Source of the DNA: Halanaerobiales bacterium
GTDB taxonomy: Bacteria; Bacillota; Halanaerobiia; Halanaerobiales; M55B127
Assembly: GCA_018334565.1 (NCBI GenBank)
Contig: JAGXLU010000009.1
Location: 1 to 58,888 of the forward strand
Length of the DNA stretch: 58,888 nt
Reading direction: 5' to 3'
Shown one piece after another: positions 1 through 8,113 of this stretch. Each line of letters starts with the position of its first letter. Within the stretch, counting starts at the first letter, position 1. Under the pieces are notes generated by a model. The model was not told the DNA's origin and ran no database searches. It worked only from the letters and a program-made list of their open reading frames with translations. Position numbers and translations under genes: made by a program.

Positions 1-36
1 AGTTATATATAAAGATAGTTTTTTTATTTTACTCAT
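1..36 (-). CDS. 5' end of an unidentified gene, cut by the window edge
   Basis: On the minus strand an ATG at 36 opens a frame reading MSKIKKLSLYIT up to the edge. A good ribosome site (CGAGGTGA, 43-50) lies seven bases upstream. It starts 28 bases after the stop of the ArsR gene on the same strand, so it is probably the second gene of an arsR-led operon. The short basic start followed by hydrophobic residues would suit a membrane protein or exported protein, but twelve codons do not allow a family call. Confidence 0.6.
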   Translation of the reverse strand, partial: MSKIKKLSLYIT

Positions 37-64
37 TTGTAATCACCTCGTGCTATTTATTATA

Positions 65-385
65 TTATTTATTGTTTAGAACATTCATTCTGTCTTCTAG
101 ATCATTTTGTATAACATTATCTACACATACAAAATAATTTATTATGCAAGGAGTTCTTAGTGAATAATAAACTTTTAGTCCATCTTTTTCGGCTTTTACT
201 ACTCCAGCAGTTTTTAATATATTTAAATGTTTTGAAACAGAAGACTGATTTAAGTCAAGTTTTTTTACTAAATCAGAGACACACATCTTTATATTTTCTC
301 CTAAAGTATCAACCACTTTTAACCTGTGTTTATTTGCAAGTGACTTCATTATTTTTGCCCTTGCTTCAAATAATTTTTCATCCAT
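65..385 (-). CDS. ArsR-family winged-helix transcriptional repressor
   Basis: A 106-residue protein of normal ArsR/SmtB length. The helix-turn-helix is clear around residues 36-60 (DLVKKLDLNQSSVSKHLNIL), followed by the wing GLKVYYSL near 69-76. Cysteines at 35, 80 and 87 could serve metal or thiol sensing; Cys35 lies at the start of the region that carries the metal-binding ELCVCDL box in classical ArsR, but that box is not intact, so the inducer is unknown. The ATG at 385 has a strong ribosome site (TGAGGTGG). It leads an operon running left out of the window, and probably represses its own promoter, which carries two direct repeats. Confidence 0.88.
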   Translation of the reverse strand: MDEKLFEARAKIMKSLANKHRLKVVDTLGENIKMCVSDLVKKLDLNQSSVSKHLNILKTAGVVKAEKDGLKVYYSLRTPCIINYFVCVDNVIQNDLEDRMNVLNNK

Positions 386-398
386 TTTTCCACCACCT

Positions 399-434
399 CA
401 TTAGAATATTACCATATTAGAATATAGTTGTCAA
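399..434 (-). promoter_or_regulatory. arsR promoter with repeated operator
   Basis: Read on the minus strand there is TTGACA at 434-429, a 17-base spacer and TAATAT at 411-406, so transcription would start near 399, just ahead of the arsR ribosome site. Two direct copies of ATTAGAATAT (plus strand 400-409 and 416-425) cover the -10 box and spacer. Placement over the promoter is typical of autorepression by the ArsR protein; which bases it binds is inferred. Confidence 0.6.
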
Positions 435-880
435 ATTGAATTATTTTTGGCTAAAAGAGAATTCATAACTTCTTTTAGCTCTGTGATGTTTTGGACCTCT
501 GCTTTATCTAAAATCTTACGGATTTTACTTTCATCAGGTGGTATATTATTATCTTTAATTCGTGCAAACCCAGGATCATTTAATAGGTCATTGTAGTGTA
601 AAAAAATGTTTACCAACTAAATTATAATCTATCATATGCTCAAATATATCATAATCGGAATACTGGATGTTGTTACCGTGGTTAAAGTTAACAAAGTCTT
701 TGAATGTTTTTTCTAACTGAATGTAATTTTTGAAGTGATCTAAGAAGACAAAGTTACCAAAGGAAGTTACAGTATCATTATCAAAAGCAAAATCAGGAAG
801 TTGAGATAAAAGTGATTAAAACATTTTATCAGCTTGATTATTTAATATTTTCTTTTCTTTTAAAGCAAGTGAACCTTAGT
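431..880 (-). pseudogene. Decayed IS1380/IS4-type transposase fragment
   Basis: The minus strand reads as an N-terminal transposase segment broken by frameshifts. Upstream part: FAFDNDTVTSFGNFVFLDHF and then YDIFEHMIDYNLVGKHFF, ending at a TGA. One base out of frame it continues as HYNDLLNDPGFARIKDNNIP and PDESKIRKILDKA, which is the 61-residue ORF in the track. The pattern of a short helical lead, a hydrophobic core, then DPxFxRI..PxESxIRKxL resembles IS1380/IS4-group DDE transposases. No catalytic domain remains and no terminal repeats were found. It is a dead remnant lying between arsR and another transposase fossil. Confidence 0.6.
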
Positions 881-931
881 GTAAAATAACTTTTGGGTAA
901 ATTTTCAAATATCATAGGTTAGGTTTGTTTT

Positions 932-1698
932 GTGTTTTTACTTTCCGAATTCAGGAAAAAAGTAATATTTACAGTTAAAATAGCCAGTAAAGAAATCAAA
1001 AAAGACAATAATAACTATTTATCTATTGACTTAGTTATTAGTAATTTAATAAGCTGTTACTGTAATAAAACTAAAGAAAGTTTTATCATAGATGGAGTTC
1101 AGCATTTGTCCACCAATAGATACTTTGCTAAAAAGATAAAATACTATCAATCAATACTGAATGGTAGGGCAATAGAAATTCTCAAAGAATCCAGCATTTA
1201 TATTCTAAAAGCATAAAACAGTTAATTCATTTAACCCATCGTGCTAAAAAAAGGATAGTAAACTATGCAGTAGATAATGATACAATAAGGGTTATTATCG
1301 GTGATATTAAGTAAATTTTAGACGAAACCAATCTTGGTAAAAAGAATAATTAAAAATTTTACAGATGGCCCTTTAAAAGAATAATTCAACAACTGGAATA
1401 TAAGCTAAATAAAGCAGTAATATTATTAATCAAGAAATAAGAAAGCTATACAAATAGCTGTAGTCCCTACCCTAAAAAAGGTAATAAAAAATATTCACAG
1501 CCTGCTAATAGAATATAACGAGGTTTATATGAAGATAAAGGAAGTAATATAGCATTTAATTGTGATCTAGTAGGTGCTTATAATATTATGAGAAAACACT
1601 TGCAGTCAAGACAAAAAGGGGACGATATAGAATTAAAAATATAGGGTCTCAATAAGATAAGTAAAAATAAATGTAATAATCAGCAATTTGTAGCTTAA
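932..1698 (+). pseudogene. tnpB: Fossil tnpB (IS200/IS605 OrfB, RNA-guided nuclease ancestor of Cas12)
   Basis: The 94-residue ORF at 932-1216 contains the TnpB RuvC-I region (NNYLSIDLVISNLISCY, normally SIDLGxxNL) followed by SFIIDGVQHLSTNRYFAKKI. Downstream, in shifting frames, come THRAKKRIVNYAVDNDTIRV, IIGDIK, IIQQLEYKLNKAVILLIK, YEDKGSNIAFNCDLVGAYNI and MRKHLQSRQK, ending NNQQFVA at the stop at 1698. The zinc-finger cysteines and several frames are lost to stops and small deletions, so it cannot encode an active nuclease. There is no TnpA (Y1 transposase), so it was probably an OrfB-only element. Confidence 0.8.
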
Positions 1699-1835
1699 AA
1701 GGTATCTTTTAAGTCCCTAACAGGATAAGGATAGTGGTGTTGGACATACCAAGAGGGTAACATAATCGATATTACGTGCAACACCCATGAGATTATACGA
1801 CCTTGAAGCTCTCTGCTTTAGCTCTGAGTAGTTCA
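1699..1835 (+). ncRNA. Right end of the tnpB element with omega-RNA-like scaffold
   Basis: Immediately after the tnpB stop the sequence is less AT-rich and ends in GAAGCTCTCTGCTTTAGC followed by TCTGAGTAGTTCA. This has the form of the IS605 right-end hairpin (GAAGCCC..GGCTTTAGCC..GTTCA) that forms the 3' scaffold of the omega/reRNA in living elements. The element boundary would fall at TTCA, 1835, and the next bases would be the guide. Whether it is still transcribed is unknown, and its nuclease is dead. Confidence 0.5.
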
Positions 1836-1930
1836 GTCTCTTTACCTTTTTTGTGTTGTATTTTTTAATTGTTGAATGATATTAATAAAAAAAAGGAAAA
1901 TCCTGATGAATATATAATTATGAATAACAA

Positions 1931-1960
1931 GGGATATTTGCAAATATCCCTGAATTTTTT
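1931..1960 (+). terminator. Rho-independent-like terminator hairpin
   Basis: GGGATATTTGCAAATATCCC is a perfect 20-base palindrome, followed by TGAATTTTTT. It can stop transcripts arriving from the tnpB remnant before the exported-protein gene that starts a few bases later. Confidence 0.6.
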
Positions 1961-1968
1961 ATAAGGGG

Positions 1969-2661
1969 TTGATTAATATTCTCAACAAAAAGAATTTATT
2001 TTTGATTATTTTTATTAGTTTGCTAATAATCATGAGTCCAAGTATTATTGATGCCCAAAATAATGATGAAGCTTTTGAAGATCTTGAATTACCATCTAAT
2101 GTAGATGAGTTAGTAAAAAATTTCAGTTATATGAGTTATGATGTAGTAGTGATTCGAGGTGATCAGAAAAGTCAGGATTCGACTATAGAATATGGTTATT
2201 TAGGTAAAGAAAATGTTGAAAATGTGGAGACAGATAAAGTGTCATTCCAAATTAAAGATAGTTTAAATAAGGATATACCTGCTGATATGTTATTCTGGTT
2301 TGATGGTTCAGATATCAAAAAAATGGAAGTAGAAGGAGAAATTATTCCTACTCAAGTGGCTGGTGTTATGGGAGATAGGGTACTTAGTGCTATATTTTCA
2401 CCATTTTATACTTTATCAGAATATGATATAGATAAACTGAGTAAAATGGGAAAAGTAAGTCACTCAAAGGAAAAGTTCGGAGAAGAAAATATAGATATAA
2501 CTATAATTGAAGTTCAAAATATTCCTGAATATGAAATTGAATCTATTATAACAAAAATTGGTAAATATAAAAATGTATCATTTGTATTAAGCTATAATTA
2601 TGTATCTTCTGAAGAAGATTTAAAAATAAAGTTCGAGGTCAATGATATTAAATTCCATTAA
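1969..2661 (+). CDS. Exported protein of unknown function
   Basis: A 230-residue protein with an evident signal peptide: basic NKKN near residues 6-9, a hydrophobic core LFLIIFISLLIIM, and a likely cleavage after SIIDA (about residue 29). The rest is acidic and soluble with no recognised domain and no cysteine, so it is not a lipoprotein. The start is uncertain: the TTG at 1969 sits directly on the AAGGGG ribosome site, whereas ATT codons at 1972 or 1978 would have more usual spacing. It precedes the OmpA-domain gene in the same direction and may be a cell-envelope protein, but that is only inferred from location and secretion. Confidence 0.75.
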   Translation: MINILNKKNLFLIIFISLLIIMSPSIIDAQNNDEAFEDLELPSNVDELVKNFSYMSYDVVVIRGDQKSQDSTIEYGYLGKENVENVETDKVSFQIKDSLNKDIPADMLFWFDGSDIKKMEVEGEIIPTQVAGVMGDRVLSAIFSPFYTLSEYDIDKLSKMGKVSHSKEKFGEENIDITIIEVQNIPEYEIESIITKIGKYKNVSFVLSYNYVSSEEDLKIKFEVNDIKFH

Positions 2662-2833
2662 TATTTATTTAAATATTAATGTTAAATATAAAATTATATA
2701 AGTTTGAATACTCAGCTATATAATCAGATTATGAGGACAGAATATCATTCAAATATATTATTGAACAGATACATATTACAAATACATATTATTAAAAAAC
2801 TTGATAAGGATAATTATTTAAGGGGGAACGAGG

Positions 2834-3838
2834 CTGTTAAAGGATCATAAAAACTTTTTTATTGGGGTTTTGGTTATCTCATTAATTTTTACTTTTTCAC
2901 TCACAATTTATGCTTTGCCTGAAGATGCACAATTAAAAGATGTACCAAATAGTAGTGACCACCCCCACATCCCAAGGTTTAAAGGTTCCTATATTAGATA
3001 TTATGATCACATAAATTACGATGAATTTACTTTTCCTTTTAGTAGGTTAAAAGATACTGAAGAGGATAAAAAAATAGAAGGTGAGATTACTAAAAACTTT
3101 TATGTAATACCTGACGGTCATTCAGTATTAGAGGTATTTAGAAATTATGAGATTGCCTTAGAGGAAGCAGGATTTGAGACTATACGTATGCAAAAAAAGG
3201 ATTTTGGACACGGTATCTCCAGTCAAATTTATTCTAAAGTTAATTGGAATTCCTGTCCTGGCAACAACTTTAACGGAGTAGGAGTTTATTATGATAGTGG
3301 CGATCAATCTTATCTAGCAGCCAAGCTAGAGCGTTCTGAGGGAGATGTATATATTTCCCTTTATGTAGCAGACCACGGAATACATGGAGGTAATTGGGGA
3401 GAAGAACGGCCTGCAGTATATCAGGTGGTTGTAGAAGAAAAAGAAATGAGAACTGGTCTTGTAACTGCGGGGAGTATAATACAGGATATTAAAAGCAAAG
3501 GGAAAGTCAGTATTTATGGAGTATATTTCGATACAGACAGTGCTAAAATAAAATCAGAATCAGAACCCTCAGTAAAAGAAATTGCTAAAGTACTTAATGA
3601 TAATCATGATTTAAACCTCTATATTGTAGGACATACTGATGATACTGGAGAATTTGAATACAATATGGATCTCTCTCAAAGAAGAGCAGAATCGCTTGTA
3701 AATGTACTTGTTGAGGAGTATGATATTAGTAGAAATCTCCTTAAGCCGGCTGGAGTAGGTCCTTTAGCTCCTAAAGCAAGTAATGAAACTGAAGATGGTC
3801 GAGCCAAAAATCGGCGGGTAGAATTAGTAAGAATGTAA
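2834..3838 (+). CDS. OmpA-family protein, peptidoglycan-binding C-terminal domain
   Basis: The C-terminal third is an OmpA/MotB domain: VYFDTDSAKIKSES, then LYIVGHTDDTGEFEYNMDLS, QRRAESLV and GRAKNRRVELVRM at the end. It should anchor the outer envelope to peptidoglycan. The N-terminal 200 residues (containing a DUF4892-like FYVIPDGHSVLEVF..YEIALEEAGFE stretch) are less clear. The track begins at TTG 2870, which would cut the signal peptide. An in-frame CTG at 2834 lies seven bases after AGGGGG and gives LLKDHKNFFIGVLVISLIFT, a complete signal peptide ending in YA; I take that as the start. An envelope protein of this kind supports a two-membrane cell. Confidence 0.85.
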   Translation: MLKDHKNFFIGVLVISLIFTFSLTIYALPEDAQLKDVPNSSDHPHIPRFKGSYIRYYDHINYDEFTFPFSRLKDTEEDKKIEGEITKNFYVIPDGHSVLEVFRNYEIALEEAGFETIRMQKKDFGHGISSQIYSKVNWNSCPGNNFNGVGVYYDSGDQSYLAAKLERSEGDVYISLYVADHGIHGGNWGEERPAVYQVVVEEKEMRTGLVTAGSIIQDIKSKGKVSIYGVYFDTDSAKIKSESEPSVKEIAKVLNDNHDLNLYIVGHTDDTGEFEYNMDLSQRRAESLVNVLVEEYDISRNLLKPAGVGPLAPKASNETEDGRAKNRRVELVRM

Positions 3839-3870
3839 ATGATTATATTTATTTATCAGAAAATTTTTGA

Positions 3871-3923
3871 TTGACAAATTACGTTAATTATATTATTATA
3901 ATAACAGGTAATACCATATTACA
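3871..3923 (+). promoter_or_regulatory. gntR promoter with overlapping operator
   Basis: TTGACA (3871-3876), a 17-base spacer and TATTAT (3894-3899) form a near-consensus promoter. The motif GGTAATACCATATTACA (3907-3923) sits at the expected transcription start. Its core GGTA-A-TACC is an inverted repeat, and the same motif recurs just after the gene at 4675. This is the expected arrangement for an autoregulated FadR-type GntR repressor. Confidence 0.7.
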
Positions 3924-3979
3924 ACTTATTTAAAATAATAGATATTTTGAAATTAAAGGTTTTTAGGAGTGAAAACATA

Positions 3980-4660
3980 ATGCCATTTGTAAATATAAAT
4001 AAACACTCTACTTCGGAAATGGTTATTAGTCAAATTAAAAATGAGATTAAGTCAGGTGAATTAAGACAGGGCGATAAGTTACCTTCTGAGAGAAAATTAG
4101 TTGAAATAATGGGCGTGAGTCGTACCTCAATCAGAGAGGCGATACGTGCATTGTCATATTCTGGATATTTAAAATCAATTCAAGGAAAAGGGACTTTTGT
4201 ATCTGAGAATGCTAAAAAGTATGATGAGATAAGTAATTTTTTAACCAATTCTTCTGATTATTCTTTTACATCATTGTTAGAAGTAAGAAAGATGTTGGAG
4301 GGCGAGCTTGTTAGGTTGACTACCTTAAGATCTACTGAAGAAGAATTGAAAAAAATATATAAAGCTTTTGAAAAGATGAAAAAAGCTGATGATATCAGAG
4401 AATTTGTGAGAGAAGATTTAAATTTTCATTTATGTATAGCTAATAGTTCACATAATCCTTTAATGAATACTTTAATGAGGGTTTTTGGAGAAATATTACA
4501 TAAAGAAACAAACAACATTATAAAAGAATCGACTAAAACCAGGGCAAAAACTCTTGAGATAACAGAAAAGATGATTGAGGCAATACGAAATAGAAATTCT
4601 TTGGAGGCAAAAAATCTAATGATTGAACATATTAGAGTTTTAAAGGATAGGTACAAATAA
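3980..4660 (+). CDS. GntR-family (FadR/FCD subfamily) regulator of the adjacent catabolic island
   Basis: A 226-residue protein. Residues about 10-75 form the GntR winged helix (QIKNEIKSGELRQGDKLPSE, MGVSRTSIREAIRAL, GKGTFV). The rest is an FCD ligand domain with LLEVRKMLEGELVRL, EDLNFHLCIANSSHNPLM and a late histidine in MIEHI, matching the Asp/His metal-binding set that often coordinates carboxylate effectors. The track start at 3947 is too early: ATG 3980 follows TAGGAGTG with good spacing. It lies ahead of, and codirectional with, the peptide/hydroxyproline cluster, and identical operator motifs flank it, so it probably represses both itself and that cluster, with an amino-acid-derived acid as inducer. 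Confidence 0.88.
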   Translation: MPFVNINKHSTSEMVISQIKNEIKSGELRQGDKLPSERKLVEIMGVSRTSIREAIRALSYSGYLKSIQGKGTFVSENAKKYDEISNFLTNSSDYSFTSLLEVRKMLEGELVRLTTLRSTEEELKKIYKAFEKMKKADDIREFVREDLNFHLCIANSSHNPLMNTLMRVFGEILHKETNNIIKESTKTRAKTLEITEKMIEAIRNRNSLEAKNLMIEHIRVLKDRYK

Positions 4661-4674
4661 TTTTTTTGATTTAA

Positions 4675-4694
4675 ATGGTAATACCATACTACAT
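4675..4694 (+). promoter_or_regulatory. Second GntR operator
   Basis: ATGGTAATACCAT is a perfect 13-base inverted repeat around a central base and continues ACTACAT, matching 15 or more positions of the site at 3907. A weak -35 (TTGATT, 4666) overlaps it. It most likely controls transcription into the catabolic cluster, or forms a loop with the upstream site. Confidence 0.55.
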
Positions 4695-5286
4695 ATTATC
4701 AATTTGAATTTAAATTATAATTTTAATAATTCAAAAATATATTTTAAGAGCTTTTTTCAATAGAAAAAAACAAATATTAATATATTAACAAATATTAACA
4801 TTAAAATTATAAGATGACAATCTATTCATATAAATATAATAGATTGATTTAAAATAAACTGTATTTAAAAATGAAGCCAAAATATAGCAAATAATATATA
4901 CAAAGAAATTTGTATTATAGCCTTTTTAAAAGTATTATTAGATAATAATAATTTCAATTATATCTGTTAATCTAGAAATTTGTTTATATTTTTTCCTCTT
5001 TCCCTTTTCACATCATTTTTTGATATTTTTATTTGGTAGATATGATAATACAGAGTAATGAAAACTTCCATTAAATTTTTAATTTATACCACAACAAATT
5101 AATATTTATTTTATAAATTTTATTTCATATTGTGATTCTTTTAAAAAAAGATTGTAGTTGCTAAATTTAAGTTTTTTAAATATAATAGTCAGAAAAATAT
5201 ATAAAATTTTTAAAAAATGAGATGGTATAGATTTTAAAAGGCAAGTGTTAATCAGGTAATCTTAAATTTATACGAGGAGGTATAAT
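4695..5286 (+). other. Long AT-rich leader before the catabolic cluster
   Basis: About 590 bases with no credible ORF. Apart from the operator at its left edge and the promoter at 5158-5186 I see no conserved riboswitch, tRNA or insertion-sequence end. Several short runs of A and T could form weak hairpins. Confidence 0.5.
5158..5186 (+). promoter_or_regulatory. Probable promoter of the catabolic cluster
   Basis: TTGCTA, a 17-base spacer and a perfect TATAAT box, giving a start near 5193 and a leader of about 94 bases to the first gene. No copy of the GGTAATACC operator overlaps this promoter. Confidence 0.45.
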
Positions 5287-6363
5287 ATGGAAAAATTAAA
5301 ATTTGGACTTATTGGAGGGGGAATGGCAGGTCCGCTTACTGCTAAAGCATTAACCGATATACCCCATGCAGAATTAGTAGCGTTTTGTGATCTAAATTCA
5401 GATCTTTTTGAAAAATACAAGGAATATGGAGCAGAAAATTTTTATACAGACTATCAAAAAATGTTAAAACAAAAAGATATTGATGTAATCTGTATAGCAA
5501 CTCCTCCTTTCCACCATAAAGAAGCGGTGATTGCAGCAAGTAAAGCAGGCAAACATGTTATTGTTGAAAAACCAATAGCTATTAATCTTATGGAAGCTGA
5601 TGAAATGATTGAATCATGTAAACAAGCTCAAGTGAAACTTGGTGTCATATCAATGTATAGGTTTATGAAGCCTGCAAAAATAATTAAAAAAGCCCTAGAA
5701 AAAGGTAAATTGGGGGAAATTATATCAGCAAGTTGTATTGGTAAATCTTATCGGGATAACGATTATTATGATATGGCAAAATGGAGGGGAACTTGGTGGG
5801 GTGAAGGTGGAGGCTCTCTTATTAGTCAAACTATTCATTTTATTGATTTATTGATTTATTTTCTCGGAGATGTAGATTCAATAAACGGTCAATATCGAAC
5901 AGCAATTCATCCTAATATTGAAGTTGACGATGTAGCAATAGCGAATCTAACTATGAAAAATGGTGCTATTGCTAATATTTACAGCAGTACTGCTGTACAA
6001 CCGGGATATCCACGTCGCCTCGAAATCCACGGCACAAAGGGAACGATAATTTTAGAAGAAGAAAAGATAATAGAGTGGAAAGTCCAGGGGATGGATGAAA
6101 CAAAATATTTAACCAAAGAAGAAAAAGACTCAGGAGATACCAGTAGTAAAGCAGGTTTTATTAATAGTGAATATCATCAAGAACAAATAGAAGATTTTTT
6201 ATTATCTCTTCAAGAAAATGGGAAGGCCCTTATAGATGGTCTAGAAGGACGTCGTACACTGGAGGTGATTAGGGGGATTTATCAATCTGGTGATTTAGGA
6301 AAAACCGTCAAATTACCAGTACAAGATAGTAAAAAGTTTGGCAGAAAACATCTTATTAAATAA
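5287..6363 (+). CDS. Gfo/Idh/MocA-family NAD(P)-dependent oxidoreductase
   Basis: A 358-residue dehydrogenase of standard family length. The N-terminal Rossmann fold has GLIGGGMAGPL at residues 7-17 and the family lysine in VIVEKPIA near residue 98. The C-terminal half carries GGGSLISQTIHFIDLLIYFL, the segment with the catalytic histidine. Members act on sugars, inositols and related hydroxy compounds, and a few on imino acids; the substrate cannot be read from sequence. ATG follows GAGGAGGT. It is the first gene of a long codirectional series and is 12 bases ahead of the next gene. Confidence 0.88.
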   Translation: MEKLKFGLIGGGMAGPLTAKALTDIPHAELVAFCDLNSDLFEKYKEYGAENFYTDYQKMLKQKDIDVICIATPPFHHKEAVIAASKAGKHVIVEKPIAINLMEADEMIESCKQAQVKLGVISMYRFMKPAKIIKKALEKGKLGEIISASCIGKSYRDNDYYDMAKWRGTWWGEGGGSLISQTIHFIDLLIYFLGDVDSINGQYRTAIHPNIEVDDVAIANLTMKNGAIANIYSSTAVQPGYPRRLEIHGTKGTIILEEEKIIEWKVQGMDETKYLTKEEKDSGDTSSKAGFINSEYHQEQIEDFLLSLQENGKALIDGLEGRRTLEVIRGIYQSGDLGKTVKLPVQDSKKFGRKHLIK

Positions 6364-6375
6364 GGGGGAAATATA

Positions 6376-7080
6376 TTGATAAATTTTGATGAAATAATCG
6401 AAGAAGTTATTAATGAACAGTCTAAACGCACAATTGATAAAATAGATAAAGCCATTGAAGAAAAAGATATAAAAAAAATAAAAGAACTACATAAAGAAAA
6501 TGTTGAAGGGAAAAAGGGTTTTCATGATTTTGCTGTAAGATGGGTTAATTTGACATTAAAATATTTACATAAATATGGTGGTGACCAAGGAGTTTTAGAA
6601 TGCATGCAAGAATATGCACAGACCTTTTATCCCCCTGTAGTCCGCGAGTGGATTGAAGGTTATGAAAAAGGTAATCTAGAGCCAAAAGATTTTCCTTTTG
6701 AAGATTTTATGCGAAACAGGGCAACTTTATGGCAGATGGTCCATGATAATTTACAGGAATGGTATCAAGATGAAGAAAAGATAACATTTGTCTTAGACCC
6801 CTGCAATAGCGGAGGATTTTTGGTATCAGAGTGTGCTAATGAAGTGGTAAAAACAGATAAAGCGCACAACTGGACTTATGATCGTAAAATTCAATGTTAT
6901 TGTTTGAATTGCACAACGATGTGGGAGTTTGGTTGGTATGAATGGTATGGGTGGCCTTTATTTATCATGGATGTTCCAGAAGTGGGTAGTGATGGAAAGT
7001 GTACAATGGTTATGTATAAAAATCCAGCAAACATACCTGATGAATATTATGAGAAAAGAGGATTAACTAGAAAAATCTAA
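6376..7080 (+). CDS. Conserved protein with DPCxSGG and CYCLNC motifs, function unknown
   Basis: A 234-residue soluble protein starting at TTG 6376, seven bases after AAGGGGG. The N-terminal half is helical and charged. The C-terminal half has TFVLDPCNSGGFLVSECANE, then IQCYCLNCTTMWEFGWYEW and a proline-rich end. The DPCxSGG and CxCxxC motifs recall uncharacterised anaerobe proteins that sit beside catabolic enzymes, and the general layout (helical lead, then a beta region with key cysteines) is loosely like the ATC-hydrolase family seen later at 49475. The cysteines could bind a metal or act in catalysis. Close spacing to its neighbours makes it part of the operon. Confidence 0.72.
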   Translation: MINFDEIIEEVINEQSKRTIDKIDKAIEEKDIKKIKELHKENVEGKKGFHDFAVRWVNLTLKYLHKYGGDQGVLECMQEYAQTFYPPVVREWIEGYEKGNLEPKDFPFEDFMRNRATLWQMVHDNLQEWYQDEEKITFVLDPCNSGGFLVSECANEVVKTDKAHNWTYDRKIQCYCLNCTTMWEFGWYEWYGWPLFIMDVPEVGSDGKCTMVMYKNPANIPDEYYEKRGLTRKI

Positions 7081-7093
7081 GGAGGAAATATTT

Positions 7094-8071
7094 GTGAATA
7101 CGTTTGTGCCAGAAAATACACTTCCTATAGAAATTTTCAATCAATTAAGCAAGATTAAAATTGAACATCCTCAACTAGTATTTGAAATTGCAAAACTAAG
7201 AAAAAAGCCTGAACCTTTAGGTAGTAATGGTAATGTTTTAATAGTTGCAGCAGATCATAATGGCAGGATGATTACTGCTTATAGAGATGATAAAATTGGA
7301 CTGGGTAATCGTTATCTTTATCTTGCTCGCTTATGTCGTATTTTAACTAAAGAAGCAGTAGATGGAATAGAAGGAACTCCTGATATTATAGAAGACTTAC
7401 TTTTATTAAACCATTTATTTAAGAAAAATGGAAACGAAGAATTTTTAAATAATGTTAACCTTATAGGAACAGTTAATAGAGGAGGACTGTTGAAAACAGC
7501 CTGGGAATTAGATGATCGACCTTTATCTTTTACAATTAAAGGTATTAATAGGTTAATGTTAGATGGTATCAAAGTAATGTTCCGTATAAAAGATGATGAT
7601 CTACAGAGCGGAAAAACCTTAAAGTATTGTGCTGAAGTAATAAATGAGGCATCTTATAACAACATTCCTATTTTTATTGAGGGCCTTTATTTAAAGAATA
7701 AGAAAAAAAGTTATGAAATAGATTATGATACAGAAGCATTAGTGAAAACAGTTGGTGTTTCTCTAGCTTTAGGTACAAGTGCGGTCCGAAAATGGTTAGA
7801 GGTGCCTTTTACCTCTGATCTTTCGAGAGTTGGTCTTGCATCTTCAGGACCTATGATAATGATACAAGATGAAAAGGAAAGCGATCCAAAAAAAATTGTT
7901 AAAGAATACTGTCAGGGTTTTTCTGAAATGCCCAATGTGTATGGTACACTTCTTGGCCGTAATATACTTTTTGCAGAGCAAGACCCTCTATTATTAGCTG
8001 AGGTAATTGCTTCTATATGGAAAGATGGATTAGATATAGATTTAGCTATAAAAAAACATTTTAATAATTAG
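7094..8071 (+). CDS. Class I aldolase-like (beta/alpha)8 protein, Cgl0159-like
   Basis: A 325-residue protein from GTG 7094 after GGAGGA. The segment VLIVAADHNGRMITAYRDD near residues 48-66 resembles the AADHxAR opening of Cgl0159-like/DhnA-type aldolases, and alternating hydrophobic strands follow (IPIFIEGLYL, VKTVGVSLALGTSAVRKWLE, RVGLASSGPMIMIQD), as in a TIM barrel. A Schiff-base lysine is not certain. In other bacteria such proteins accompany Gfo/Idh dehydrogenases in inositol or sugar-acid degradation; here the same pairing appears beside peptidases. It may cleave or rearrange the product of the dehydrogenase two genes upstream, which is an inference from order only. Confidence 0.65.
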   Translation: MNTFVPENTLPIEIFNQLSKIKIEHPQLVFEIAKLRKKPEPLGSNGNVLIVAADHNGRMITAYRDDKIGLGNRYLYLARLCRILTKEAVDGIEGTPDIIEDLLLLNHLFKKNGNEEFLNNVNLIGTVNRGGLLKTAWELDDRPLSFTIKGINRLMLDGIKVMFRIKDDDLQSGKTLKYCAEVINEASYNNIPIFIEGLYLKNKKKSYEIDYDTEALVKTVGVSLALGTSAVRKWLEVPFTSDLSRVGLASSGPMIMIQDEKESDPKKIVKEYCQGFSEMPNVYGTLLGRNILFAEQDPLLLAEVIASIWKDGLDIDLAIKKHFNN

Positions 8072-8113
8072 AATCAGAAAAATAATTTTAATTATTAATA
8101 GGAGGTTATAAAA

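Noticed and set aside
160-420. 86-residue plus-strand ORF opposite arsR
   Set aside because: It is the antisense shadow of the ArsR gene, with no ribosome site and a leucine-rich, unlikely composition.
4695-5286. Riboswitch in the long leader
   Set aside because: No conserved core motif of a known riboswitch could be recognised.
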